A stretch of 64,000 nucleotides of DNA from Herpetosiphon geysericola (GTDB lineage Bacteria > Chloroflexota > Chloroflexia > Chloroflexales > Herpetosiphonaceae). Under the pieces are notes generated by a model. That model ran no database searches, was not told where the DNA came from, and saw only the letters and a list, made by a program, of their open reading frames with translations. Shown in pieces: positions 8,046 to 17,187 of the stretch (the stretch's first letter is position 1; each line of letters starts with the position of its first letter). The position numbers were made by a program, and so were the translations under genes. The stretch is from assembly GCF_001306135.1 (NCBI RefSeq), contig NZ_LGKP01000032.1:62001-126000 (forward strand), read 5' to 3'.

Positions 8046-9007
8046 GCGCTAAATAAGCTTAATAAGCCAACCTCAGGTGTTGCGCCAAAGCGAATTGGCA
8101 AGCCTGCCAACCCTCGACTGACATACAGCCCACACTGGTCGATCAGAAAGCGACCGTGTGGGTATTTTTCGCCCCAACGTGGCACGACCAGCGGCCCCAA
8201 CCACGGTGCATTGATATGCCCAGCGTGCGCATGCCCTGAAAGTTGCAAGGCAACCTTGTGTTGGGCGGCAGTGTCGGCAAAATCAGGGCCATGGGCTAGC
8301 AAAATAATCGGGGCCGCAGGTGCATTGTGCAATGCCAGCTCCAAATCTGCGTCAGCTTGCCATGGGTCAGTTACGCCAGCAATCACAATTGCTTGCTCTC
8401 GCCAATGCACCACCCGATGTTGATTGAGCAAAACATCGACACCAACCTTGCTGAGCGTGCGCGCAATCAGCTGCGGATCATCCCAGTAATCGTGGTTGCC
8501 GAGGCAAGCATAAACCCCTAATGGCGCGTTGATGCCAGTCAGCATGTGCTCCAATGTGCCAACGTCGCTTGGCCGATTCACAAAATCGCCAGTTAATACA
8601 ATAATATCTGGCTGCCATTGCTTGATCGTTGCTAAGGCTTGGCGCAGCACGTGCTGACTGTAATTCGGCCCGAGGTGCAAATCGCTGAGTTGGGCAATTT
8701 TGAAGCCATTTAGGTTGCTTGGCCAATGCGGCAAGCGCAAGCTATGGCGTTCCACGGCCAAGCGCCAAATGTTGGTCACGCCTAGGCCTGCTGCGGTTGC
8801 ACCTGTGGCAAATAAACCACCGAGCATTGGCTTGGCCCAGCGTGGCGGTTGGCTGGTGAGCAAGGTGCTGGCGCTGCCCAAACCAAGCAGCGCTAGCAGC
8901 CCACCAAGATATTGCCAGCGGCGGGAATAAACCAGATGCGACACATTGGCACTATCTTTGCTGCCGCGTGGCACGGCTTCTAATGCGCTAAAACGATCAT
9001 CAATCAT
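8042..9007 (-). CDS. Membrane-anchored metallophosphoesterase (YaeI-like)
   Basis: The 321-residue protein has one or two N-terminal hydrophobic segments (about residues 30-75) and a calcineurin-type phosphoesterase domain. The metal-binding motifs appear in order: SDLHLG, LTGDFVNRP, CLGNHDYWDD, LLAHGPD and LSGHAHAGHI. YaeI-type relatives are UDP-2,3-diacylglucosamine-like or general phosphodiesterases; the true substrate is not predictable. An ATG at 9007 with AAGGA ten bases upstream is used rather than the TTG at 9010. The gene is convergent with the PrsW-like gene and overlaps it by four bases. Confidence 0.88.
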   Translation of the reverse strand: MIDDRFSALEAVPRGSKDSANVSHLVYSRRWQYLGGLLALLGLGSASTLLTSQPPRWAKPMLGGLFATGATAAGLGVTNIWRLAVERHSLRLPHWPSNLNGFKIAQLSDLHLGPNYSQHVLRQALATIKQWQPDIIVLTGDFVNRPSDVGTLEHMLTGINAPLGVYACLGNHDYWDDPQLIARTLSKVGVDVLLNQHRVVHWREQAIVIAGVTDPWQADADLELALHNAPAAPIILLAHGPDFADTAAQHKVALQLSGHAHAGHINAPWLGPLVVPRWGEKYPHGRFLIDQCGLYVSRGLAGLPIRFGATPEVGLLSLFSA

Positions 9008-9134
9008 CAATTATTTTTCCTTGTATGTGCGTGGGTTACGATGAATTTGATTGAACACGCTGCTGCATGTATATCACAGCGAGCTTAATCTGCGATGAAA
9101 GCTACTACACAGCTTGGCGATCTCACCCTAGCGG

Positions 9135-9154
9135 TAGGACTAACCTAGGACTAA
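9135..9154 (+). promoter_or_regulatory. Direct repeat TAGGACTAA x2, one helical turn apart
   Basis: TAGGACTAA occurs at 9135-9143 and 9146-9154, an 11-base period, about 95 bases upstream of the subtilase ATG. Spacing of one turn suggests a site for a dimeric activator such as a LuxR/NarL-type response regulator. The 236-base gap (9011-9246) shows nothing else clear. Confidence 0.45.
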
Positions 9155-9246
9155 TGGCCATGCATTAATCCAGTTAGTGGCATAACCTATGATATACCAA
9201 GCGTAACCGCTCGAAACACCACATTCATGCCAAATTTGGAGGCGCT

Positions 9247-11076
9247 ATGGATAGAGAACATCGTAGAGGATTACTGCAAGGTCAGCTCGTGCTAGCCATG
9301 ATCCTCGTTATCAGTTTGCTGGGAATCGCCCAGCCTGCGCCAGCGACCCAACAAGTGTTAGTGCAGGGTGGCTCGCTCAGCCAACAAACCAGCGCAATTC
9401 AGGCAGTTGGTGGCACAATCCAACGCCAATTCAGCCGTTTCGAAACCAGTGTAGCTCATGTATCCACCACCCAAATTGAACAACTTAAAGCCCAAGGCTT
9501 GCGAGTTTTTGCCGATCAAACAGTCGAGGCCTCGGCCCAAACAACAAGTGCCCCAGCAACTACTGTGATGGCTGGCCCTGGACCAAAAGGCAAAACCTCG
9601 CCCGCGTTGCAATATCCATCGATTGTAACCGGTGCTGATGCATTGCAACGGCGTGGGATCGATGGCCGTGGCGTAACGGTCGCAGTAATCGATTCAGGCT
9701 TGCCTGCAATCGAACGGCCTGAGCGCTGGCAACGGATCAATAATACGACCGCCCGCTACAGCCAAGGCAGCCGTTTCTTAGTTTATAAAGATATGTTGGC
9801 AAGTAGCCAAATTACCAATAGCAGCGACCCATACGGCCATGGAACTCACGTTTTTGCAACATTGGCCGATAATCGCGCTTTGCCACCAGAGTATGGTACT
9901 GCCAAGGTTGGTATTGCTCCAGGCGCGAATTATGTGGTTGTCCGCGCTTTAGATTCGCAAGGTAAAGCATCGTATAGCACGATTATTGCAGCGATTGATT
10001 GGGTGATTGAAAACGCCGATGTCTACAACATTCGCGTATTAAATCTCTCGTTGCAAGCAGAAGTTGTTTCGCCCTACTGGTACGACCCCATGAACCAAGC
10101 AGTGATGCATGCTTGGAACGAAGGGATTACGGTAGTTGCAGCAGCAGGCAACACCGGTTCAAATCCGGCTACGATTATGGCGCCTGCCAACGTGCCATAT
10201 ATCGTTAGCGTTGGCGCAATTCGGCCAGCAGTCTATAACGACAACGGCAGCGATACCATTGCAGCCTATTCATCAGCTGGGCCAACCGAAAGTCGCTTTG
10301 TTAAACCAGATGTGGTGATTGCAGGCTCACGGGTGATTGCACCATTGCCAGCTGATAGTTTGCTTGCTAATTCCAGCGCTGCTGGCTTGGTGAGCGAACG
10401 TGCCCAACTCCAATGGGCCGACCTTAAAACCTCGCAACAACTCAATTATTATGCTTTGAGTGGCACATCAATGGCCGCCGCTGAGGTCAGTGGAATTGTG
10501 GCGCTGTTGATCCAAGATGAACCAACGCTTAGTAACAACCAAATTAAAGCTCGTTTGACGGGCACTGCGCAAGTTGCGACCTTAGATAATGGTCAAGCAG
10601 CCTACAGCATGTGGCAACAAGGTGCAGGTAAGGTTATTCCAACCGCCGTGGTCGATGGCAGTAATACTGGCAGCGCCAATGCAGGCATGGATCTTACGAC
10701 CGACTTGATTGTCAGCAGTAATCCTGACGATACCAGCAACCACTATCAAGGGACGACTGAATACGATTCAACCAGCAATACATTTAGCGATAGCACAACG
10801 GCCTATAGCTCAACGCTTGCCACGAGTTATAGCACGTGGGCAGGCAGCTACAGCACCTGGGCTGGCAGTTATCTCACCTGGGCTGGGAGTTACAGCACCT
10901 GGGCTGGGAGTTACAGCACCTGGGCTGGCAGCTACAACACCTGGGCTGGGAGTTACAGCACCTGGGCTGGGAGTTACAGTACCTGGGCTGGCAGCTACAG
11001 CACCTGGGCTGGCAATAACGCCGATGCAGGCAGTCTCAACAGCAATATCAATGCAGGGAGTCTCGTTAGCGACTAA
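9247..11076 (+). CDS. Secreted subtilisin-like serine protease (S8) with SYSTWAG repeats
   Basis: This 609-residue protease starts with an N-terminal signal peptide (hydrophobic LVLAMILVISLLGIA, cleavage near APA). An inhibitor-like propeptide (about 35-110) precedes the S8 catalytic domain. The triad is Asp149 (VAVIDSG), His201 (GHGTHV) and Ser408 (SGTSMAAAE). After the domain comes a Ser/Thr-rich linker and nine tandem heptads of the SYSTWAG type, then a short Asn/Gly/Ser tail. The repeats may be a surface-adhesion or export/processing element. GGAGG is placed well before the ATG. Two hairpins follow the stop. Confidence 0.93.
   Translation: MDREHRRGLLQGQLVLAMILVISLLGIAQPAPATQQVLVQGGSLSQQTSAIQAVGGTIQRQFSRFETSVAHVSTTQIEQLKAQGLRVFADQTVEASAQTTSAPATTVMAGPGPKGKTSPALQYPSIVTGADALQRRGIDGRGVTVAVIDSGLPAIERPERWQRINNTTARYSQGSRFLVYKDMLASSQITNSSDPYGHGTHVFATLADNRALPPEYGTAKVGIAPGANYVVVRALDSQGKASYSTIIAAIDWVIENADVYNIRVLNLSLQAEVVSPYWYDPMNQAVMHAWNEGITVVAAAGNTGSNPATIMAPANVPYIVSVGAIRPAVYNDNGSDTIAAYSSAGPTESRFVKPDVVIAGSRVIAPLPADSLLANSSAAGLVSERAQLQWADLKTSQQLNYYALSGTSMAAAEVSGIVALLIQDEPTLSNNQIKARLTGTAQVATLDNGQAAYSMWQQGAGKVIPTAVVDGSNTGSANAGMDLTTDLIVSSNPDDTSNHYQGTTEYDSTSNTFSDSTTAYSSTLATSYSTWAGSYSTWAGSYLTWAGSYSTWAGSYSTWAGSYNTWAGSYSTWAGSYSTWAGSYSTWAGNNADAGSLNSNINAGSLVSD
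10825..11013 (+). repeat. Nine 21-bp tandem units coding for SYSTWAG heptads
   Basis: Nine near-identical 21-base units, mostly in the form agctacagcacctgggctgg plus one g, encode SYSTWAG with two variants (SYLTWAG and SYNTWAG). Silent third-position differences between units show they are not all recent copies. Confidence 0.95.
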
Positions 11077-11100
11077 ATTTCAACCATTTCGAGCGGGAAG

Positions 11101-11126
11101 CGTGGGAGTAGCAATACTTCCACGTT
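11101..11126 (+). terminator. Intrinsic terminator after subtilase
   Basis: CGTGGGAGTA pairs with TACTTCCACG (one G-T pair) around a four-base loop and is followed by TTTT. Confidence 0.75.
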
Positions 11127-11141
11127 TTGGCATAGCGCAAT

Positions 11142-11179
11142 AAGCAGCGCTGGTTTGGAATTCCAAACCAGCGCTGCTT
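11142..11179. terminator. Perfect 38-bp palindrome between convergent genes
   Basis: AAGCAGCGCTGGTTTGGAA is followed directly by its exact complement, giving a 19-bp stem with no loop bases. It sits between the convergent subtilase and cyclase genes and ends in TTT, so a bidirectional terminator is the likely role. Confidence 0.75.
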
Positions 11180-11213
11180 TCGATTACTGACCTGTTTTGG
11201 ATTAACTTAGGCT

Positions 11214-14200
11214 TTAGACATACTCGCGAAGCATGGTTGGGGTGTTCATTTGCTCGAATAAAATTTCGGCCCGTTCTTGATGCGCCAAGGCTACCGTGTA
11301 ATCGCCGTTAAGTCGTTTGATGGTTGCACCAATCGTCAAGCCCAGCGCCAACAAATAATTATTGTTGAGCGAGAGTTGCAGCAATTGATCAATTGCCTCG
11401 CTCGCCTCACGCCGTTGGCCATTGTAGGCTTGCAAATAGATTTGCAACACTTGGCTACGGAAGAGCGATTGCGGCTCGTCAAGCTGCTTGGCCAGCCGAA
11501 TTGCTCGCTTGGCCATCCGGTTGGCACAGGCGCGCCGACCTTCGACAAAGGCAATTCGTCCAAGCATTTCTGCAATAATCACCCGTTTGGGATCGTAGTG
11601 GTGCAGTTCGCAATACAATTTTTCTGCTTGCAAATAGTAGCCGCGTGCCCGTTGATAATCTTGCACATAAAACGAAATCGTGCCTTGTTGAATGAGGGCT
11701 GTCGCCATGTGTAGCTTTGCGCCAATTTGGCGGGCCAAACGATAGGCCATTTGCGAGAAGCGCAAGGCATCGTTGAACGAGCCAAGCATCATCATACAAT
11801 GCGAACGGTTGTTAATTGCCAAAATCTGACCATTTAAATCGCCAATTGCTTGGGTTGTTTCGAGACTTTGCTCGTAGTAATTAGCGGCGGCATGCCAATC
11901 GGCAAGCTCCATCGCAATTACGCCAAGGTTGTTGAGCGCCCGACTCATGGCGGGCAAATCGCCGAGATAGCGGCTCACCGCCAAACTTTGGTTGACCAAG
12001 GCTTGCGCGCCTTTGAGATTACCACGTTGCCAAAAAGTCCCCGCTAGCCGATTAGCTGCCAAGGCTTGTAAGCCATGATGATTATTGAGTTCGCTGATGG
12101 TAAGGGCATTGTTGAGCAAACGCTCTGCTTGGTCTAAATTCCCACGATGAAAGGCAATCCAGCCTGCATCACAATCGATCCGAGCGTGATCAAGCAATGC
12201 GCCATCGGCCAACACCAAACGCGCTTGCTCTAAATGCTGCATAGCTTCGTCATAATTGCCTTGCTTTTCGTAGGTGGCAGCAAGTTGCCGTAAAATCGTG
12301 GCATGGGTGGCTTCGTTTTCTGGCATAGGCTGAATCATGCCAAGTGCTTGTTGATAGGCGACGCGTGCTTCATCATAGCGCCCAACAAAGCTCAAAATAT
12401 CGCCACGCCCGTGAAACAGGCTTGTGCCATGTTCTGGGATTGGTGGCTCAAGTGCACTTAGCAATGGCAACGCTTGATCATACAAACGCAACGCATCATC
12501 ATTAGCAAAACGGCTAGCAGCGCGTTGGGCCGCCAACAGCAAATATTCCAAGGCTTTGTGGGTTAATTGCGAATGGCTAAAGTGATAAGCCAAGGCATCG
12601 ATATACAGCTCTGGATGTTCGCCAGCTTGGGCTTCGAGCGCTAGCGCCACCTCGCCGTGGAGCATATGACGTTGCTGGTGTAGCAGGCTGGCATAAATCG
12701 TTTCTTGTAGGAGCAAATGGCTAAATGACCAATCGTCGTGATGATTGGCTACTGGCTGCACAAAGCCACGTTGTTGCAATTGCTGAAGCTGCTCGCTGAT
12801 TGGCTGTTCTGGCCGCAATTGGCTGAGCAATTGTTGACTAAAGCGGCGGCCAATCACCGAGGCAATCGCCAAACTTAGCGCCAAGTCAGTTGGCAAACGA
12901 TCATAGCGCGAGCGCATCAACGCTTGCAGCGAGAGCGGCATCGTGGGCATTTGCAGGCTATCGCTGCTTTGGGCTTGAATATCGAGGCCAGCATGCAAGG
13001 CATGGCGGGCTAATTCTTCCAAATAAAAGGGCACACCATCTGCTTGGCGCACCAAATGCTCGATCATCACTGCTGAGGCTTGGGGCAGAATTTGCTTAAT
13101 CAAGGCTTCAGCGGCTTCTGTGCTAAGCGAATTGAGTTCAAGCACCAAGCCTCGTTGTCGAGCCTGCGCCAAAATCCGATTGAAAGTTTGGCGAATTTGC
13201 GGGGTTTCGTCGTCGCGCGCAACCAAGTAGAGCAAGAGCGATGAAGCATCGAAGGTTTCGGCTATAAACTCCAATAGCTCCAGCGACAAATCGTCGGCCC
13301 ATTGCACATCGTCGATCACAATCGCCATCGATTGTTGGCGCGTGCAGGCAACAAACAATTCGCGAATTGCCAAAAATACGTGGCGCTTCAATTGCGCCGC
13401 ATCAAGGTGCTGCACCCGTTCAGCCAAACTTTGATCGATAAAATCGAGCGAGAGCAAATATTCGATATAAGGCATCAAATCGAGCGGCATATTGCCCAAC
13501 TCATGAATCAGCAATTGAATTTTATGATGCATGGTGGCGGCAGAATCGGCATGATCAATTTGAAATAATTGGCGAATCAAGCCCAAAAAAGCGCTATAGG
13601 GCACAATTCGCGTGGCACTACTACAATCGTTGACCAAGACTTTCACATCACGACTGTGCAAATGTTGAATAATTTCGCCAGTCAGTCGCGTTTTGCCTAC
13701 ACCAGCCCTGCCCGTTAGGCCAATGACCCCGCCCATGCCATTGTGCAACAGCTCTGTCGCGCCGATCAAATTGTGTAATTCGGCATCGCGGCCAATTAAT
13801 GGCAGTGCAAAACTTCCATCAACTACCGTTTGCGATAATTGCTTGCCTGCGAGAATCGCCGCTGCGATCGGTTGCTCAAAGCCTTTGAGCGAAACCGTAT
13901 GTTGTTCGCTAAAGACAAAATTCTGCTGCAAATTTTGGGCTAAATCATCATCGACCATAATCGTGCCAGCATCGGTCACCTGCTGCAACCGCGCTGCCAA
14001 ATTTACTGGGCCGCCAATAACCGTTAAATCGCTGTAGCGGTCGGAGCCAAGCAAACCTGCAATCACCTCGCCGCTGGCTAAGCCAACCCGAATTTGAAAT
14101 TGAACGCCTGCATGGGCAATTGTTTCGTTGTAGGCTGCCAATTCTTCGAACATTGCCAACGCTGCATAGGCAGCTTGGGCGGCGTGGGCTTCGAGTGCGA

Positions 14201-14585
14201 CGGGCATACCAAAAACCGCCATCAAGCCATCACCGGTAAATTTATCGATCGTGCCTTCAAAGCGGCGTACCGTTTCGCCCAAGCGGCGCAAGCATGGGTC
14301 GAGCAAACTATACATATGCTCAGCGCCCAGCCGATTGGTAAGGTTGGTATAGTTGCACACATCGGCAAATAAAATTGTCACCACGCGGCGAGTTGTCGCA
14401 GCAGGAACATACTCGATTAATGCAGTAGCACAGGTGCCGCAAAAGCGAAAACCTGGTGGATTAGCCGCGCCACAACTAAAACAGTGCAGCGGCAATGGGC
14501 TGGCACAATTGCCACAAAAGCGCGCGCTAGGCGGATTTTCGGCAAAGTTGCAGGTTGAGCAGCACGTAGTTGTTTGAACTGTCAT
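11214..14585 (-). CDS. Class III adenylate cyclase / AAA ATPase / TPR regulator with zinc ribbons
   Basis: The 1123-residue protein starts with two zinc ribbons (CSTCNF...CGNC and CFSCGA...CGTC, residues 1-55). A class III cyclase domain follows (about 65-240); FADVCNYT and FTGDGLMAVFG give the two metal aspartates, IDKFTGD the adenine-selecting Lys, and VNLAARLQ the Asn/Arg pair, so it is probably active on ATP. A STAND-like ATPase (Walker A GRAGVGKTRL near 285; Walker B-like MAIVIDDVQWADD) and about ten TPR units (640-1100) follow. No membrane segment is seen. It is a cytoplasmic signal integrator of the LuxR-MalT/cyclase type common in Chloroflexota; the input is unknown. Confidence 0.92.
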   Translation of the reverse strand: MTVQTTTCCSTCNFAENPPSARFCGNCASPLPLHCFSCGAANPPGFRFCGTCATALIEYVPAATTRRVVTILFADVCNYTNLTNRLGAEHMYSLLDPCLRRLGETVRRFEGTIDKFTGDGLMAVFGMPVALEAHAAQAAYAALAMFEELAAYNETIAHAGVQFQIRVGLASGEVIAGLLGSDRYSDLTVIGGPVNLAARLQQVTDAGTIMVDDDLAQNLQQNFVFSEQHTVSLKGFEQPIAAAILAGKQLSQTVVDGSFALPLIGRDAELHNLIGATELLHNGMGGVIGLTGRAGVGKTRLTGEIIQHLHSRDVKVLVNDCSSATRIVPYSAFLGLIRQLFQIDHADSAATMHHKIQLLIHELGNMPLDLMPYIEYLLSLDFIDQSLAERVQHLDAAQLKRHVFLAIRELFVACTRQQSMAIVIDDVQWADDLSLELLEFIAETFDASSLLLYLVARDDETPQIRQTFNRILAQARQRGLVLELNSLSTEAAEALIKQILPQASAVMIEHLVRQADGVPFYLEELARHALHAGLDIQAQSSDSLQMPTMPLSLQALMRSRYDRLPTDLALSLAIASVIGRRFSQQLLSQLRPEQPISEQLQQLQQRGFVQPVANHHDDWSFSHLLLQETIYASLLHQQRHMLHGEVALALEAQAGEHPELYIDALAYHFSHSQLTHKALEYLLLAAQRAASRFANDDALRLYDQALPLLSALEPPIPEHGTSLFHGRGDILSFVGRYDEARVAYQQALGMIQPMPENEATHATILRQLAATYEKQGNYDEAMQHLEQARLVLADGALLDHARIDCDAGWIAFHRGNLDQAERLLNNALTISELNNHHGLQALAANRLAGTFWQRGNLKGAQALVNQSLAVSRYLGDLPAMSRALNNLGVIAMELADWHAAANYYEQSLETTQAIGDLNGQILAINNRSHCMMMLGSFNDALRFSQMAYRLARQIGAKLHMATALIQQGTISFYVQDYQRARGYYLQAEKLYCELHHYDPKRVIIAEMLGRIAFVEGRRACANRMAKRAIRLAKQLDEPQSLFRSQVLQIYLQAYNGQRREASEAIDQLLQLSLNNNYLLALGLTIGATIKRLNGDYTVALAHQERAEILFEQMNTPTMLREYV

Positions 14586-14647
14586 AAACCGATTGGTGCT
14601 CCATGCGAAACGATAGTTTAGCCTATAGCAAAAATTCGGCCAGCAGA

Positions 14648-14690
14648 ATGAAGATAAAGGATGAAGGATGAATTATGAGGGATGAAGGGG
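14648..14690 (+). repeat. Dispersed GGATGAAGGATGAATTATGAGGGATGA-type repeat
   Basis: Similar strings occur at 45487-45515 (reverse orientation), 56961-56990 and 57149-57166, always beside copies of the CTTCGTG repeat. They appear to be parts of one composite intergenic element. The 700-base gap 14586-15287 holds only such repeats and no gene. Confidence 0.7.
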
Positions 14691-14736
14691 AAATCAAAAG
14701 TCAAAAGTACGCTGAGGTTATAGGCTGTTGACTATC

Positions 14737-14842
14737 GGCTATCGGAACATTGTGTGTGCAATCGTGCAATTCGTGGCGAAAAAATTGTGCTTCGTGCGCT
14801 TCGTGTCCTTCGTGGATCAGTTTTAACGCAGAGGCGCAGAGG
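14737..14842 (+). repeat. Dispersed CTTCGTG-family repeat, copy A
   Basis: The unit reads GGCTATCGGAACATTGTG, then GCAATTCGTGGCGAAAA, then CTTCGTGCGCTTCGTGTCC TTCGTGGATCA and TAACGCAGAGGCGCAGAG. A shorter second copy lies at 14866-14911. Copies also occur at 15113-15192, 45362-45400, 57058-57145, 57165-57272 and 59155-59244. Confidence 0.85.
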
Positions 14843-15007
14843 AAAAACGGCTATTGGCTCATGGCTATAGAAATATTGTGTGTGCAATGTGTGCAATTCG
14901 TGGCGAAAAAGCTGAGGATGGGGGATTGGAACAGCGAAGAGCGCGAATGCCGCGAAGGATAATGCTGGGGGAATAGGAAACACAGCAACAATCCAACGCG
15001 TGAATAT

Positions 15008-15074
15008 TAGGGGGTGTCGGGGGATGAAAACCCCTGACGTTTCCCGCCGGGGCGGGACGGAAGGGTGGCGAAAC
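15008..15074 (+). repeat. GGGGG/CGGGACGGAAGGGTGG repeat, copy 1 of 3
   Basis: A first hairpin (GGGG, AAAACCCC) and a second (CCCGCC/GGCGGG) are followed by GACGGAAGGGTGG. Closer to each other are the copies at 35993-36066 and 40591-40660. This is the most diverged of the three. Confidence 0.7.
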
Positions 15075-15112
15075 AAATGAATAGGGATTGGGGATTGGAT
15101 GCTGGGGATCGG

Positions 15113-15192
15113 GCTATTGGCTATCGGAACATTGTTCGTGCAATTCGTGGCTAAAAAATTGTGCTTCGTGCGCTTCGTGTCCTTCGTGGATC
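15113..15192 (+). repeat. Dispersed CTTCGTG-family repeat, copy B
   Basis: This copy is almost identical to copy A over GGCTATCGGAACATTGT, TCGTGGCTAAAAAATTGTG and the CTTCGTG core. It ends about 95 bases before the methyltransferase start. Confidence 0.85.
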
Positions 15193-15287
15193 ACAAACCA
15201 GCAAATGTTAAGCAATATGCTATAGTTATTGGCGATCAACGGCGATCGTGCGACAACAACTTTACCAATGGACAAGGAACTAAGGCT

Positions 15288-17141
15288 ATGGCGAATCCAT
15301 TTCTTGAACAACTAGGGCAACGAGCCTTGCTTTGTGATGGCGCGATGGGCACTCAATTGTACAATCGCGGCAACGATTTTGACGAGTGCTTCGATGCCTT
15401 GAATCTGACCCAGCCAGATGTCGTGCGTGAAGTTCATCAGAGCTATATTGAGGCTGGGGCCGATATTATTGAAACTAATACCTACGGCGCAAATCGCTTT
15501 AAATTAGAGCCGTTTGGCCTTGCTGATAAAGTTCGTCAAATTAACCATCGCGGGATGAAGCTGGCCCGCGAAGCCCGCGAAATCGCTGGCACCAACACCT
15601 TGATTGCTGGCGCAGTTGGCCCGCTAGGCGTGTTATTGCAACCCTACGGCCCCTTAACCGAACAAGCAGCCCACGAAGCGTTTGCCGAACAAATTGGCAC
15701 GTTATTGGAGCAAGGCGCTGATCTGTTGATGTTTGAGACATTTAGCGATCTGCGTGAAATGGTGATTGCGGTTAAGGCTGCCAAGCAAGTTGGCGATTTG
15801 CCAATCGTTGCCCAGATGACCTTTGCCGAAGATGGCCGCACGGTGCTTGGCAACACGCCTGAAGAAGTGGTGCGCAAACTTGGCGAGTTGGGCGTGGCCG
15901 TGGTCGGGGTCAATTGTTCGGTTGGTCCGCAACGGGTGTTTCGGGTTGTGCAAAGTATGCGCGCGGTCAACGCCACCATACCAATTTCGGCCCAACCAAA
16001 TGCTGGCTGGCCAACCGAGCGCCATAATCGCGTGTTTTATCCTTCGTCGCCTGAATATATGGCCGATTACGCGCGACGTATGGTCGAAGAATTGAATGTG
16101 CAGATTGTTGGGGGCTGTTGTGGCACCACGCCGCAGCATATCAGCAGCATGCATGCTGCCTTGCAGGATCTGAATCCAGCCAGCACGCTCAATATTACGA
16201 TTGTTGATGACGAAGCGCCAAGCGTGCAATTGCCCAGCAAAAGCGCCGAAACCACCCAACTTGGCCGCATGTTGGCCGATGGCGCGTTTGTTACCAGCGT
16301 TGAAATCGACCCGCCCAAAGGCCACAATCCTCGGCGCTGTCTCGAAGGCGCACGCCAAATGCAGGCCGCAGGCGTGAATTTTATTAATGTTGCTGATAGC
16401 CCGATGGCGCGGGTGCGGATGAGCGCCTTGCCCATGTGCAACTTGATTCAGCAACAAGTTGGCATGGAAACAATTCTGCACTTTACGACCCGCGACCGTT
16501 CATTGATGGGCTTGCAAAGCGATTTGCTTGGTGCGCATGCCTTGGGTGTGCGCAACATCTTGGCCTTGAAAGGCGATCCGCCGTCGTTTGGCGCCTATCC
16601 TGGCACCTCAGGCGTGTTCGATGTTGATACGATTGGCTTGGTCAAGGTAATTGCTGGGATGAACAGCGGCGTTGATACTGCTGGCAACGATATTGGCACG
16701 CCAACCAACTTCTTAATTGGCGTGGCCCTCAATATTAACGCCGAAGACCCAGATTGGGAAATTGATCGTTTGCATCAAAAAGTGGCTGCTGGCGCGCACT
16801 ATGCCATGACTCAAATCGCATACGATGCGGCCGAACTTGATCGTTTTCTCGATAAACTTGGCCCGCTGCCAATTCCCATTTTGTTGGGTTTGATGCCAGT
16901 TCAGAGCTATCGCCATGCTTCGTTTTTACATAACGAAGTGCCAGGCATTACCTTGCCCAACGAGGTGCTGGAGCGCATGAAGCAAGCTGGCTCCAATGGT
17001 CGAGCGGTTGGGGTGCAAGTTTCGCAAGAAATTCTGACCGCAGCCTACGATCGCATCCAAGGGGTGTATATCATGCCATCGTTTGGCCGCTACGAAATGG
17101 CCGCCGAAGTGCTCGAAGTGTTGAAGGCAACCAACGCCTAG
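15288..17141 (+). CDS. Homocysteine S-methyltransferase / methylenetetrahydrofolate reductase fusion
   Basis: This 617-residue protein joins an N-terminal zinc-dependent homocysteine methyltransferase (about 1-295) to a C-terminal FAD-dependent 5,10-methylenetetrahydrofolate reductase (about 330-615), as in B. subtilis YitJ. Zinc ligands are the Cys of GVNCSV and the pair in GGCCGTTP. The MTHFR part has TSVEIDPPKG and the LALKGDPP segment. Reductase and transferase together would make methyl-THF and methionine. ATG at 15288 is chosen because the protein then starts MANPFLEQL in register with the family and has AAGGAACTAAGG upstream; the 63 codons before it lie in a dispersed repeat. Confidence 0.92.
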   Translation: MANPFLEQLGQRALLCDGAMGTQLYNRGNDFDECFDALNLTQPDVVREVHQSYIEAGADIIETNTYGANRFKLEPFGLADKVRQINHRGMKLAREAREIAGTNTLIAGAVGPLGVLLQPYGPLTEQAAHEAFAEQIGTLLEQGADLLMFETFSDLREMVIAVKAAKQVGDLPIVAQMTFAEDGRTVLGNTPEEVVRKLGELGVAVVGVNCSVGPQRVFRVVQSMRAVNATIPISAQPNAGWPTERHNRVFYPSSPEYMADYARRMVEELNVQIVGGCCGTTPQHISSMHAALQDLNPASTLNITIVDDEAPSVQLPSKSAETTQLGRMLADGAFVTSVEIDPPKGHNPRRCLEGARQMQAAGVNFINVADSPMARVRMSALPMCNLIQQQVGMETILHFTTRDRSLMGLQSDLLGAHALGVRNILALKGDPPSFGAYPGTSGVFDVDTIGLVKVIAGMNSGVDTAGNDIGTPTNFLIGVALNINAEDPDWEIDRLHQKVAAGAHYAMTQIAYDAAELDRFLDKLGPLPIPILLGLMPVQSYRHASFLHNEVPGITLPNEVLERMKQAGSNGRAVGVQVSQEILTAAYDRIQGVYIMPSFGRYEMAAEVLEVLKATNA

Positions 17142-17187
17142 GCATAGCCGTAGTGCATGGCGAATTCTGGTTTTGTGGAGATTCGCC

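Noticed and set aside
10825-11013. Possible CRISPR-like array
   Set aside because: Units are contiguous 21-mers without spacers and lie in frame inside a protein gene.
10709-11143. 144-codon frame and several shorter ones across the subtilase tail
   Set aside because: They are the other reading frames of the 21-bp tandem repeat; the SYSTWAG frame continues the catalytic domain and is the real one.
15099-15287. 63-codon N-terminal extension of the methyltransferase
   Set aside because: It lies in a CTTCGTG dispersed repeat and the family start with an RBS is at 15288.
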